A model generated the notes under the pieces. That model was not told the origin of the DNA and made no database searches. It saw nothing but the letters and a program-made list of their open reading frames with translations. Of a stretch of 64,000 nt of DNA, positions 29,613 through 39,085 are shown one piece after another. Source of the DNA: Hondaea fermentalgiana (taxonomy: Eukaryota; Sar; Bigyra; Thraustochytrida; Thraustochytriidae); contig NPFB01000067.1 of the NCBI GenBank assembly GCA_014084085.1, forward strand, positions 1,684 to 65,683, in the 5' to 3' direction. The position numbers and the translations under genes are program-made. The stretch's first letter is position 1. The number at the start of each line of letters is the position of its first letter.

Positions 29613-31097
29613 ATGCTCGGGAATGGAAATGAGCGAGGGGACGGACGGCCCGAAGCCCAGGGCTCGGCCGACCAGCACAACTCCGACGACAGCAACAGCT
29701 ACATGAAGAAAAACAACAACAACGAGGAGGATGCTAGCACGAAGCACGACGAGCTCCAGGGCTTAGATGTAGAGAGCAATCGCGCGGACGCAAAGCGGAA
29801 GAAGTCTGTATGGTCGCGCGATTCCACGAGATCGTGGCATAGCGGCGCCGGCTCGCGACGCCCGCTGGACAAGGTGCTCCATGAGCAGCCGCATCCACTG
29901 CGCCACGTACATAATCTACACAATTTGAGGGAGAACATTACGAGTCTTCAGCGGACCGGTGACAACGAAATCGTCTTTTACCCCGGCGAGTTTGATGGCG
30001 AACTGGTGTGGCACACGCGGCACCACCGCAAGAATCGTTTTCCAATGATCGAGGCGCACACAGACGAAACATTTATCCAGCGCACCACCTTGAACCTTGT
30101 CAACGTGGAGATTGACAACGTATCATGGTGGGTTGCGCATGTCTTTACGTGGGGTTCCGTCCTCTGGGTCGTAAACGCAGTGTACTTGATGTGGCCCGTG
30201 GAGAACGAGAAGGAAAACCTAATCATCACTGCTATAACGGCCTTTTTCGGAGGGTTTGTCTTTGAGTTTGGGGCATACTTTGCCGTATTGGAGGCAATTA
30301 ACCCACGACGCCACCTAGAATTCGGATACAGGGTTGCTCACATTGGCAAGAGCCCGATTCACGGCAACTCAAAGCAAATGCTACATTTGTTTCCCCACGT
30401 TGAAAATGAGCGCAAGAACTGGCGCTGGTTTGCCCTTGAATTTGGCGACACGGGAAAGTGCGCTGCAAGTGTGCAATTCGTCGGGGCGACCTTCTTCTTA
30501 GTTGCGGTGACGCTAGCGCTGCCGAACGCGAGTGCCAGCGACATTCTCATTCCTTCGACCCACTTTGTGGTGCAAGACATTTTCGTATGGGGCTTTCAGG
30601 TCCTCGGCTCCCTTTGCTTTTTGTACGCAGGAATTATTCTGATGCGCGAGTGTCAATATGCGTGGTACATGCCCAACCTAGGCTCGCTCGGCTGGCACGC
30701 TAACTTTTGGAATACGATTGGAGCGCTCGGTTTTCTCTTTTGCGCCATCTTTGGGTTTCTCGACAACGTAAACGGGCGTACCGTGTGCTGCCAGTTCTAC
30801 GGCACATATCTGTCGACATTTTGGGGCTCAATCGGCTTCCTCAATGGCTCAATTCTCATGGTCATTGAAGTTGCCAATAAGCACCCGTACCCGACTCCTT
30901 CATTTTTGCGGGTTTTCACGACTCCTACTGCCCAGGCAGCCGAGAAAAAGGCTAGACGCGAGGCGGCCAAAGCGCGCACAGAAAAGACTGGGGCTGATGG
31001 CGCGCTCGCCAAGGACTCGTCCTCATCATCGAGCGCTAGCGCCAGTACCAACGAAGGCTTGAAGAATCTCTCCAGACCCGAGTCTTGCCCTGTTTAA
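29613..31097 (+). CDS. Multipass membrane protein, tandem paralogue A
   Basis: 494 residues from the ATG at 29613; the extension to 29490 uses a TTG and is rejected. A charged, disordered N-terminus of about 110 residues precedes a conserved start block, DNEIVFYPGEFDGELVWHTR then HHRKNRFPMIE. Six to eight hydrophobic segments follow, including SWWVAHVFTWGSVLWVVNAV, ITAFFGGFVFEFGAYFAVLE, VQFVGATFFLVAVTLAL, FVWGFQVLGSLCFLYAGIIL, NTIGALGFLFCAIFGFLDNV and FWGSIGFLNGSILMVIEVAN. The tail is Lys/Ala/Ser-rich. I do not know a named family; the pattern resembles uncharacterised integral membrane proteins of fungi and protists. By eye it is about two-thirds identical to paralogue B, starting 2.4 kb downstream on the same strand, across the shared region. 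Confidence 0.85.
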   Translation: MLGNGNERGDGRPEAQGSADQHNSDDSNSYMKKNNNNEEDASTKHDELQGLDVESNRADAKRKKSVWSRDSTRSWHSGAGSRRPLDKVLHEQPHPLRHVHNLHNLRENITSLQRTGDNEIVFYPGEFDGELVWHTRHHRKNRFPMIEAHTDETFIQRTTLNLVNVEIDNVSWWVAHVFTWGSVLWVVNAVYLMWPVENEKENLIITAITAFFGGFVFEFGAYFAVLEAINPRRHLEFGYRVAHIGKSPIHGNSKQMLHLFPHVENERKNWRWFALEFGDTGKCAASVQFVGATFFLVAVTLALPNASASDILIPSTHFVVQDIFVWGFQVLGSLCFLYAGIILMRECQYAWYMPNLGSLGWHANFWNTIGALGFLFCAIFGFLDNVNGRTVCCQFYGTYLSTFWGSIGFLNGSILMVIEVANKHPYPTPSFLRVFTTPTAQAAEKKARREAAKARTEKTGADGALAKDSSSSSSASASTNEGLKNLSRPESCPV

Positions 31098-32052
31098 GGC
31101 AGCCAAATAGCCAGTCAAAAGTAGAGATATTTAGATGAACAACCAAATAAAGATCACGACATGTGCGCGGTCAAGCGTCAGCATGAGTAACAGCAAAGGC
31201 TCGAAGGATCCTTTCGAAACCCTCGAGACTTTGCGCTCTTTGAGCCAGCCAGCCTGGAAGAGGTAGTGATTAAACATCAGCACGGTCAGAAGATGATTCA
31301 AGGTTTCGGCACTACAGGGCTTGCTATGAACCGGCGAGGCTCGCTGCCGCCGCCTTCAGCATTCCCTTTCTCTCTCGCTCTCTCTCCCCCACCCTCGCCC
31401 TCCCCACTTTACAAGGTGCAGCTGCAGCATTTTCCACCAGCTGCAGCTGCAGCTGCTGCTTCCGGCTACGGGCTACGGCTTCGGGACTTCTCCGCCGCTG
31501 GTCGGCGTATAATTCCGCACGCCTGCTGCTGCCTCCAAGTTGCCCTCAATCCTGCCGCCCTCACTCGGCATTTTGGACGGGCCAGGCACCGCTTTCGAGG
31601 CATCATGATATTTTAGAAGGCGCACAAGCACGCACGCACGCACGCGCGCAGATGCACGCCGCCTTTTGCTGGTGGGAATCGCGAGTCGACCAGCTGCCCA
31701 GCTGCAGCTGTAACTGGGACGGGCACCTGCTAGCTGCGAGGGCGGGCTGACTGCACTGGTTGGCCACGGTGGCTGGCCGTGAGTGAGCATGGATGAGTCG
31801 CCGAGGCTCTTGCGGCGACGCCGCTGTGGTGGAGAGCGTCATGTCCCACCGAAATACGGGGGGTTCAGGGACTGAGAGCGTGCGAAGAAAAAGGAGAAGA
31901 AGAGGAGGAGAAGGAGAAGGTGGAGATGGAGTGTCGCGGCCCGGTCGGGCGAGCAAATCGCCAAGAGCTCATCGCCAACGGTGTCGCAGCGCGAGTGCGA
32001 GTCGTGTGTTGCGGCCGTGATCGTCTCCGTCCGTGCTGCCGAGCCGGCCACG
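31098..32052. other. Spacer between tandem paralogues with CAGCTG cluster
   Basis: 955 bases. CAGCTG occurs at 31419, 31438, 31444, 31450, 31691, 31699 and 31705. A CT-rich stretch lies at 31365-31405 and an ACGC-type run near 31630-31650. The right-hand end is Arg-rich in translation but is treated as a leader. No gene or RNA is seen. Confidence 0.45.
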
Positions 32053-33375
32053 ATGATTGGCCAAGATATAGAAGACGGGAGACAGCCTGCGCAGGCGTCG
32101 CCAACGAGAAGGAGGACACGGAGCTCGCCTCTGGGCGAGGACGGGCAACGAGGACGCCGCGTTCCCGTGGAGACGGCAGAGGCGACGGCCAAGGGAGAGG
32201 GGAAAGACCTGAACTGTCTGCGACATGTCGAGAACCTCGATAAGCTGCCTTCAAAGGTCTCGCACCTGGAACAAAAGGGCGACAATGAGGTTGTGTTCTA
32301 CCCTGATGACTTTGATGGCGAGCTCGTCTATCACTCGCGTCATCATCGCAAAAATCGGTTTCCCATGGTAAATAGCAAATCCAGCGAGACCTACGTGCAA
32401 AGACACCATTTACAGCTTCTCAGCTTTGACCCTGAGAATGTCTCATGGTGGGTCGCCCATACCTTTACGTGGGGTTCCGTACTCTTTGTTGTCCAAGGCT
32501 ATTACCTTTTGTGGCCCATTGAAGATGATGAGAGAAGTCGCGTCCTGACCGGCGTTCTAGGCTTTATCGGCGGTCTCCTCTTCGAAGTTGGCGCGTACGC
32601 TGCAGTGCTTGAGGCAATCAACCCACGTCCCAAGCTCGAATTCGGCTACTACGTATCAGACATTAGCTACAAGAACTACAGGAACGTCCTGCACCTTGTC
32701 CCTCATGTAGAGACACGGCGCAAAAACTGGAACTGGTTCGCTCTCAAGTTTGATGACGCAGGACAAAAAGCTGCCAGCGTGCAATTTATCGGTGCGACTT
32801 TTTATCTCATTGCAACGATCATGGAGCTCCCCATCTACAATGCGGAGAACACAGTCATTCCCTCTGACCGGTTCATCCTCATAGATGTCTTTGTCTACGG
32901 ATTTGAGGTCATCGGCTCGGTTTGTTTTCTTTACTCGCCAATTGTACTCATGTTGGAAACGCAATATGCTTGGTACATGCCGAATTTCGGCTCGCTTGGT
33001 TGGCACATTAGCTTTTGGAACATGATTGGCGGTTGGGGTTTCATGTTGTGTGCAATTTTTGGCTTCCTGGACAACGTCAACGGTCGCACTATTTGCTGCC
33101 AGTTCTATGGCACTGACCTTTCTACCTTTTGGGGTTCGATTGCCTTTTTGCTTGCCTCGATTCTCCTTGCAATCGAGGTTGCAAACAAGCATCCATTGCC
33201 AACGCCCAGCTTTCTCGTTCCTTTTACACGTCCCACCAAGGATAAAAAGACTCGTTCAAATCGAGGCGCCCAGCGGCAAAACAGTCTGGACAAGTACAAA
33301 GACACTCAGAATACCTCTAACCCTGCTGCTCATAGCGATGGTAGCGACAGTACGTTTGCAGAAAAGATCGCATAA
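32053..33375 (+). CDS. Multipass membrane protein, tandem paralogue B
   Basis: 440 residues from the ATG at 32053; the frame extends upstream only to a GTG. The layout is the same as in paralogue A. A disordered charged N-terminus (about 1-55) is followed by DNEVVFYPDDFDGELVYHSR and HHRKNRFPMV, then hydrophobic segments from SWWVAHTFTWGSVLFVVQGY to FWGSIAFLLASILLAIEVAN. Invariant between A and B are the strings QYAWYMPN, SLGWH, CAIFGFLDNVNGRT and CCQFYGT. Conservation is concentrated in the membrane core, while the N- and C-terminal tails differ completely. That suggests duplication followed by divergence of regulatory or localisation tails. Transport or sensing is possible, but no catalytic motif is visible. 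Confidence 0.85.
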   Translation: MIGQDIEDGRQPAQASPTRRRTRSSPLGEDGQRGRRVPVETAEATAKGEGKDLNCLRHVENLDKLPSKVSHLEQKGDNEVVFYPDDFDGELVYHSRHHRKNRFPMVNSKSSETYVQRHHLQLLSFDPENVSWWVAHTFTWGSVLFVVQGYYLLWPIEDDERSRVLTGVLGFIGGLLFEVGAYAAVLEAINPRPKLEFGYYVSDISYKNYRNVLHLVPHVETRRKNWNWFALKFDDAGQKAASVQFIGATFYLIATIMELPIYNAENTVIPSDRFILIDVFVYGFEVIGSVCFLYSPIVLMLETQYAWYMPNFGSLGWHISFWNMIGGWGFMLCAIFGFLDNVNGRTICCQFYGTDLSTFWGSIAFLLASILLAIEVANKHPLPTPSFLVPFTRPTKDKKTRSNRGAQRQNSLDKYKDTQNTSNPAAHSDGSDSTFAEKIA

Positions 33376-33877
33376 AGAAGTAGAAGTGAAGTAGCGATAT
33401 TGCAAAGAGCTACTCGCCATTGGTGAAGCGTATTTCGTGGCGCCAGCGCTCCATGAATCGGGCTTCTATTAAAGGAGAATTTAAAAATTCTCTTCAGACG
33501 ACAGTTGCTCAAAAAAAAATCAATTTGTGTTGTCTGCAAGAACAAATAATACATTTGTAGACTTCATCCATCCATCCATTGACCTTTCTTTTCTTTTCTT
33601 TTCTTGTTTTTCCTTTTTAGACTATTTATTACCAAAGACCTTTTCGTTGCGGTCCCTAGGAATGTGATAAAGCGCCATTGCCAAAAATCACCAAGAGCTA
33701 ATCCATTTCCATCCCACAACTTCCCTGTGTAGAAAGAAGCCGAGACTTTGACCTCATCTGTGACACATGTGCGCAAGCAAGCAAGCAAGCAAGTAAGCTG
33801 ACCAGCGCGAATGCCGGCGATTCTGGCGTCGGCCGGATCAAAAAGATCAAAACGACAATATCGGAAAGAGGGAATAA
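33376..33877. other. Convergent 3' flanks
   Basis: About 500 AT-rich bases between membrane paralogue B (+) and the TPR-prefoldin gene (-). It contains a TTTTC repeat near 33586-33605 and an AAGC run near 33775-33792. No gene is seen. Confidence 0.4.
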
Positions 33878-34678
33878 TTAAGCCTGTCTGCGACGCAAGT
33901 GGTCCATGAGCGTGCTGTTGGCATCCTCGAGATTGCGCTTCATGAGCATCTGACCCTTTTTCAGATTGTCAATATCAGAGGCAAGCTTGGTGCTCTCGGT
34001 ACCAAGGTCCTTGGTGATCTGAGCAGCATCCTGCATGAGAAAGCCCTTGCCCATGGCCCGGTAGCAGTTGACCTCGGCGCCATCCTTGGACTTGGTCTCC
34101 TCAATAATACTCTGAGAAATGATAGCCTTGGTACGCTGCTCGAGCTCCTTTTCGTTGAGCTCATTGGTGACCTGCATGTATTTGAACTTTGCCTCCATGA
34201 CGCGCTGGCCGAGCTCCTGCGTACCGCCCATCATGGCCTCCTCGGTGGTGGCGCGGGCGTCCGGGGTCCTATTCGCGGCGGAGGCATCACGGATCTTGTT
34301 CTTGAGCTCTTTCTCGAGCTTTCTGAACTCGTGCACACCAGACTTCTTTTGTGCGGACTTCTTACCCGATGCGCTAGGCAAGAGCTTCATGCCCTCCTTG
34401 ACAACGCGCAACGCCTCCTCGTGGTTGTTGAGCTCCTTTTCGGCCGTCGCCAGTCGCAGATACGCCTTGACAAAAGAGGCGTCCATGGCGAGGCATTTCT
34501 TTGCATCGGTCCTGGCGTCTTCCCACTGCTTGAGGGCCAGGTACGCGGCCGCGCGGTTGGCGTAAAGCACGTGGTTGAGCTCGTCCAGCTCGATCGCCTC
34601 CGTGTAAAGCTTCACCGCCTTTTCATGGTCGCCCGCGCGGAAGGCGTCGTTGCCCGCATCTTTCTTTGCTTCCGCCAT
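33878..34678 (-). CDS. TPR co-chaperone fused to prefoldin subunit 1
   Basis: 266 residues in one exon. Residues 4-101 are three TPR repeats. All five positions of the dicarboxylate clamp that binds the EEVD tails of Hsp70 and Hsp90 are present at Hop-like spacing: Lys6, Asn10, Asn41, Lys71 and Arg75. A charged linker (about 105-150) leads to a C-terminal domain, about 160-266, of two long helices with a hairpin centre. It resembles the beta-type prefoldin subunit PFDN1, including ELEQRTKAIISQ, CYRAMGKGFLMQ and NLKKGQMLMKRNLEDANSTL. Prefoldin is the hexameric chaperone that hands nascent actin and tubulin to CCT. In most eukaryotes PFDN1 is a stand-alone protein of about 120 residues. The fusion lies in one uninterrupted frame, so a gene-model error is unlikely. 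It may directly tether Hsp70 or Hsp90 to prefoldin. Confidence 0.85.
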   Translation of the reverse strand: MAEAKKDAGNDAFRAGDHEKAVKLYTEAIELDELNHVLYANRAAAYLALKQWEDARTDAKKCLAMDASFVKAYLRLATAEKELNNHEEALRVVKEGMKLLPSASGKKSAQKKSGVHEFRKLEKELKNKIRDASAANRTPDARATTEEAMMGGTQELGQRVMEAKFKYMQVTNELNEKELEQRTKAIISQSIIEETKSKDGAEVNCYRAMGKGFLMQDAAQITKDLGTESTKLASDIDNLKKGQMLMKRNLEDANSTLMDHLRRRQA

Positions 34679-35783
34679 CCTGCCTGCCCGCTGTCCCGGG
34701 CTGTCCTCGCTCTCCTGCTGCGCCTGGTCGCTGCGGCGGTCTCCTCGTGTCTTCCCTCACGCGCGCGCTCGCTCCTTCGGTCCGCGGCCCGCTCGCGATG
34801 ACTTCTCTCTGTCGCCCGCGCGCTCGCTCGCTCGCTTCTTTCTTTTTCGGTTTGCGAGTTTTAACCGGCGGTTGAGGGATGGCAACGTTTGCCTCCTTTT
34901 GGACATGTGGTTGTTAACAATTTTTATGACGGCTCCGGTGCTTGTGCCGCCGCAAGACTGGGCCCTCGCCAGACTTGCCTTGGAAGGTGCTCCTTTTTCG
35001 ATCAACGCGTGAGGGCCAAGCATAGAAGATCGCTTCGTTTGGTGGCTAAAAATTGGCATCAATCGAGTTCTGCGGTCCACATGATCTGCTCTGCTTTCGG
35101 GGGTAGGAAAGCGATCTACTTTGTACGAAAATCTTTCGCTTTGCGCTTGCTTTGTTGTTACAAGCATTTTGCACAACGTCGCGCTGTTTGCTCTACGCGA
35201 AGATGGCTCTTCAACCTGAATCTGTGAATCGCTTCTCCTTGCAAGAGCAAGATCCACAAAGTCCTCAGAATGTGTTTTCGCCGCGAATCCAAGCAGTTTC
35301 ACTCGATCAAAGCAAGTCAGCTCGTCGATACATTTCTTAGACTACTTTGGCCAATTTGCCCCTTTGCATACGCGTTTTTTTTTCAGTCTTTCGTGTTTTG
35401 GTGATTGACTTGAAGTCCGTTTGCGAGAAAAACAAGAAAGATGATTCGCGTAAACATATCGAAAATCCCCCTTTGCGCGAAACGTGATGAATAGAATAGA
35501 AACTTGGTGAATCTCTCGCTGATTTACGGAGACTCTGGGGAGGCTGACTGTCTTGCTGGGATTCAGATGATCATTGAGAGCCAAGTTGCAAAGGATGCGC
35601 AACAACGTGATTCGAATCCGCTTCTGGGTTCGAGTGATCAGTTCTGCTGGCGACGAATCCGCATGGACGTGGCTTTGTGCAGCTTACGGCAATGTGCATG
35701 CTTTGATAGCAAGGTGAAATGCAATGTCCGGGCCTTCGTCAAGACATTGTTTGGAAAAAATGTATGCATCGAGTAGCTCCGGT

Positions 35784-35837
35784 GTCCACGGCGTCCGCGG
35801 TCTTCGCGGCGTTCACGACGTCCACGGTGTCCACCGC
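35784..35837 (+). repeat. Six copies of a decayed 9-base repeat
   Basis: Consecutive units GTCCACGGC, GTCCGCGGT, CTTCGCGGC, GTTCACGAC, GTCCACGGT and GTCCACCGC. It lies in the gene-poor region and has no evident function. Confidence 0.75.
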
Positions 35838-36615
35838 GGCCAGATTCATGTCAATGTACATCGGTGTGCATCAGGCTACAATAGCTTGCCTCCCGTGTAA
35901 GGGTGATGGCAACCTCATCATGACTTTGACAGGACTATCGGTCGCTTCACTTTATAAAAGGCATTCTTGGCGCACGCGCACATTTCGACCGCTTTGGTCG
36001 CGTGCAATAGATGACAGCTACACGTGGTCATTTTAGCAAGGCATACGTGTCAACTTTCGCTGCACGGACATAGGACGCGACAATCTGGACTCAAATTCTA
36101 CTGGCATGCCGGAAACGTCAAGCTAGAAACGAGATGTGCTCCCAGTAGATGTGACGATCCCATTTTCACCGCCTGCGCGTCTTACGGCGCGCGCTCGTTT
36201 GCCTCCTTGCCGCGTGCAGTGAACAGCTCCGAGTCGCTCTATCTTCGCCACCCTCCCATCTCGGGCACGGGCGACATTATATTTCTTCTTGGGTCCGCAC
36301 AGAAAAAGAAAGCGCCGCGTAGAGCTCCAAAGGCTGGACCACTCGCATCAATTAAGAATCGTGCAAAGATTTCACGAGTGGGTGGACGAGCACGGGGCCT
36401 GAAGACAATCGAAATGAAGTGTTCATGGAAAGGAAAACCTTCCACCCGCTCCGTCCAGCTCGCTTCTTCAGCGCTGTGGCAGCGGCGACTGCCCCGGCCG
36501 CCGCGAAGGAGCAGAGGCCCTTCAAATAGGCCTAAATTTTCCTCTTGCAGTTAGAATTTCTCGACCCATGCGTGGGTTGTCGTCGATAACAAGTCTGAAT
36601 CGAACGTCAAATTAA

Positions 36616-37029
36616 TTAACAATTGCTGCGCGTTGAGCAGCGTTCAACCGTGTTTCGTTTCGGACAATCGATCTTGCGTGTCCGTTCCCGCCTCTGAATA
36701 TTTCTCAGCTGGTCGCCAAGAGATAGAAGTGGGTCTGAGGCAGCCATCAAAAACCATGCTCCTTTGCCCATAATGCTGGACCACATTGTCGCTTTACTAT
36801 AGCCTCGGTTTGCTGTGAAGCCTCGGCCGCGCATCAAATCAGGCGTATTGTCAAGTGTGTCACACTCTTTAAGAAAAGCGTTCACCGCTTGAGGCTGCGT
36901 GCAATTTTCTTCACCGCAGTGCTGCGTGGCGAACATTATTCGCAATAGCGCATCTGCAACTGTGTCACTTTCTGGGCCGTCATTTCCTGCTTTGCGGTTC
37001 CTTTGTTCGCGGCGTTGAACGCCTGATCA
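36616..37029 (-). other. Isolated open frame, possible gene remnant
   Basis: A stop-bounded minus-strand frame of about 137 codons with natural-looking composition, including NDGPESDTVADALL, TQHCGEENCTQPQAVNAF and TANRGYSKATMWSSIMGKG. Internal ATGs would give about 109 residues. It matches no family I recognise and sits in the gene-poor region. It could be an exon, a decayed mobile-element fragment, or chance. Confidence 0.25.
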
Positions 37030-37260
37030 ACGTGTCCCGACCAGCTCGTCATCAACGAACGTGATTTCTTTTCACTGTTATTACGGGCTCTGAGAGATGC
37101 ATTTCAAGCTTGCAAGATCTTCTTTTTGAAGACACATCGGGCATCTCGACAGTTTCACAGCGTATGTTGGAAAAAAAAATTGTTTGTTATGTGGTGGCTC
37201 GACTCAACAAGATTCGACTTGGACTCGACTTGACTCGACTCGCCGGCTCGTTCGTTCGTA

Positions 37261-39085
37261 CTACAGGTAGAGGCCTTCGGGGATGTTGCTCTTCTTGCGA
37301 TAAAGAGCACTCTCCTTAGCCTTGACAAGATCATCTTGGGTGACCTGTGATCGGGCAACGCAGTTGGCATAGCATTCGTGCACGAGAATGTTAGTATGAG
37401 AATGGGGTGCTTCCGAAGGAGAAAGAGAAAGAGAGAGAGAGAGGGAGACTTTGCACTTACCTTCATGCGGCGCTCACGAAGCGCGAGGAGACCAGCCTCC
37501 GTGCAGATCGCCTTGATGTCGGCGCCCGAAATGTCGTCTTTGGCAGAGATGAAGACATTGAGATCGACGTCGTCTGCGAGGCTCATTTTCGAGGTGGTGA
37601 TGGAAAAAATCTGCTTCTTTGTGGCCTCGTTGGGAAGTGGAATTTCGATCTTACGATCGATACGACCGGGTCGAATCAGTGCAGGATCCAGACTGTCAAT
37701 GCGGTTGGTCGCCATAATGACCTTGATGTCGGAGCGGTTATCAAAACCATCGAGCTGATTGAGAAGCTCAAGCATGGTGCGTTGCTGAAAAGAAGAACAA
37801 GAAGAATACAAGAAAGTCAAACACAAAAAAGTTGTCAGTGGACAGCTTTGTCGCTTTGCCACAATCAGGGCGGCGCCTTGATGAGATTTACTTACAATTT
37901 CTTTGGCGCCTCCGCTTGAGCCTGTGAAGTGCAAAGAAATGATTCACACACGGGAATCAAAACGAAATTTGTCAGTCTGCGTGATCATCCCTACGTTGCT
38001 GTCCCGCGACTACATATAAATGTGACGAGACGAGACGATACAAGACCAAGTCATGCATGCATTCATTCATTCATTCAAGCAAAGCTTGCTCGCTTGCGTA
38101 AAATGAAGCGCAGATCAACTTGTCGCCTCTGCCGCCGTTTTCCATTTGCAGCACGTCTTCGAAAAAACGAAAAGAAGGACGGAGAAAAGAACTTACTCTG
38201 GTATCGCTTCATACCGACAGCGTCGATTTCGTCGATAAAGATGATCGAGGGCGCGTGGTCCTCGGCCACCTCGAACATTTGGCGCACAAGCTTGGGGCCA
38301 TCACCAAGGTACTTTTGAATGAGCTCCGAACCAACAACACGCAAAAAGGTGGCCGAAGTCTGGTTAGCAACGGCTTTGGCCAGGAGCGTCTTGCCCGTGC
38401 CGGGCGGTCCATAGAGAATGACACCCTTGGGCGGGTTAATTCCGATATCCTCGTAGAGCTCAGGGTGGGTTAGGGGCAGCTCAACGGCCTCCTTCATCTC
38501 CTGAATCTGGTCCTCGAGGCCGCCAATATCGGCGTACGTCTCTGCCGGGGCCTTGTCAACCTTCATGGTCGTCACAAGGGGATCGGTGTCGTCGCTGAGG
38601 ATGCCGACGACCGAGGACGTTTTATTGTGCAGCAGAACCGAGGCACCGGGTTCGAGCTGGTCCTGGTCGACAATGGAGAGAATGTTGACATAGTACTCGG
38701 GTCCGACGCTGGACGACACAATCGCATGGTTATCATCGATGATTTCCTCGAGAGTGCCGATGCTGAGCGGGGTCCCGCGGAGCTCGTCGATCTTGGAGCG
38801 GTCCTCCTCGTCCTTGACATGTTTGGGCTTGAGCAGCTCCTGGTTTCGAATGTACTCCTCCTCGAGCAGGAGAAAGTCCTTGATGCGCTCCAGCTTCATG
38901 AGCCGCAGCTTGCACTTGGCGCTCGGCAGCACGTTGGGCACCTTGGTCGCGGTCGCCACGCCGCGCTTCCTGCGCCGCTTGCCCACGCGCGTCGGCTGCC
39001 CGTGCTGGAACTTCTTCTTCTTCTTCTGCTGGTCCTCCTTGCTGCGCTTCCCCGGCCCGCCGGGCCCGCCCTGCGCGTTGCCCAT
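37261..39085 (-). CDS. RPT2: 26S proteasome regulatory ATPase Rpt2 (PSMC1)
   Basis: Four exons (39085-38197, 37921-37896, 37784-37461, 37344-37261) join to 440 residues, the same length as human PSMC1. The N-terminal MGNAQGG fits the N-myristoylation signal of Rpt2. A basic stretch, coiled coil and OB fold follow. The AAA+ domain has Walker A GPPGTGKT, Walker B IIFIDEID, and the arginine-finger region [15 protein letters not shown]. The protein ends GLYL, matching the HbYX tail that docks into the 20S alpha ring and opens the gate. Rpt2 is one of six ATPases that unfold ubiquitinated substrates. The exon joins reproduce the conserved KRYxSx[15 protein letters not shown] region, so the 26-base exon 2 is well supported. 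It is divergent from the PAN-domain gene. Confidence 0.97.
37345..37460 (-). other. RPT2 intron 3
   Basis: 116 bases, donor GTAAGT after CGCATGAAG, acceptor ATCACAG, phase 0. It joins ALRERRMK to [11 protein letters not shown], as in other Rpt2 proteins. A GA/CT-rich stretch lies inside. Confidence 0.93.
37785..37895 (-). other. RPT2 intron 2
   Basis: 111 bases, donor GTAAGT after GAAATT, acceptor TTTTCAG with a strong polypyrimidine tract, phase 0. Confidence 0.93.
37922..38196 (-). other. RPT2 intron 1
   Basis: 275 bases, donor GTAAGT after TACCAGA, acceptor CTTCACAG, phase 1. The following exon is only 26 bases. Confidence 0.93.

Larger units (their letters stand above)
34679..37260. other. 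2.6-kb gene-poor region
   Basis: Holds the TPR-prefoldin promoter (34679-34880, GC-rich) and the Rpt2 3' flank, with about 2.2 kb of lower-GC sequence between. It contains a TATAAAAG at 35955 upstream of a hairpin, a decayed 9-base repeat at 35784-35837, and an isolated minus-strand frame at 36616-37029. No recognisable protein or tRNA was found. A B-box-like GATTCGAATCC at about 35610 has no matching A-box. Confidence 0.4.

Noticed and set aside
35600..35650. Possible tRNA from GATTCGAATCC and GGGTTCGAGT words
   Set aside because: No A-box at the right distance on either strand and no cloverleaf pairing could be drawn.
36024..36554. 176-codon plus-strand frame in the gene-poor region
   Set aside because: Unpatterned, Arg/Ser-rich, and overlaps no splice-consistent gene model.
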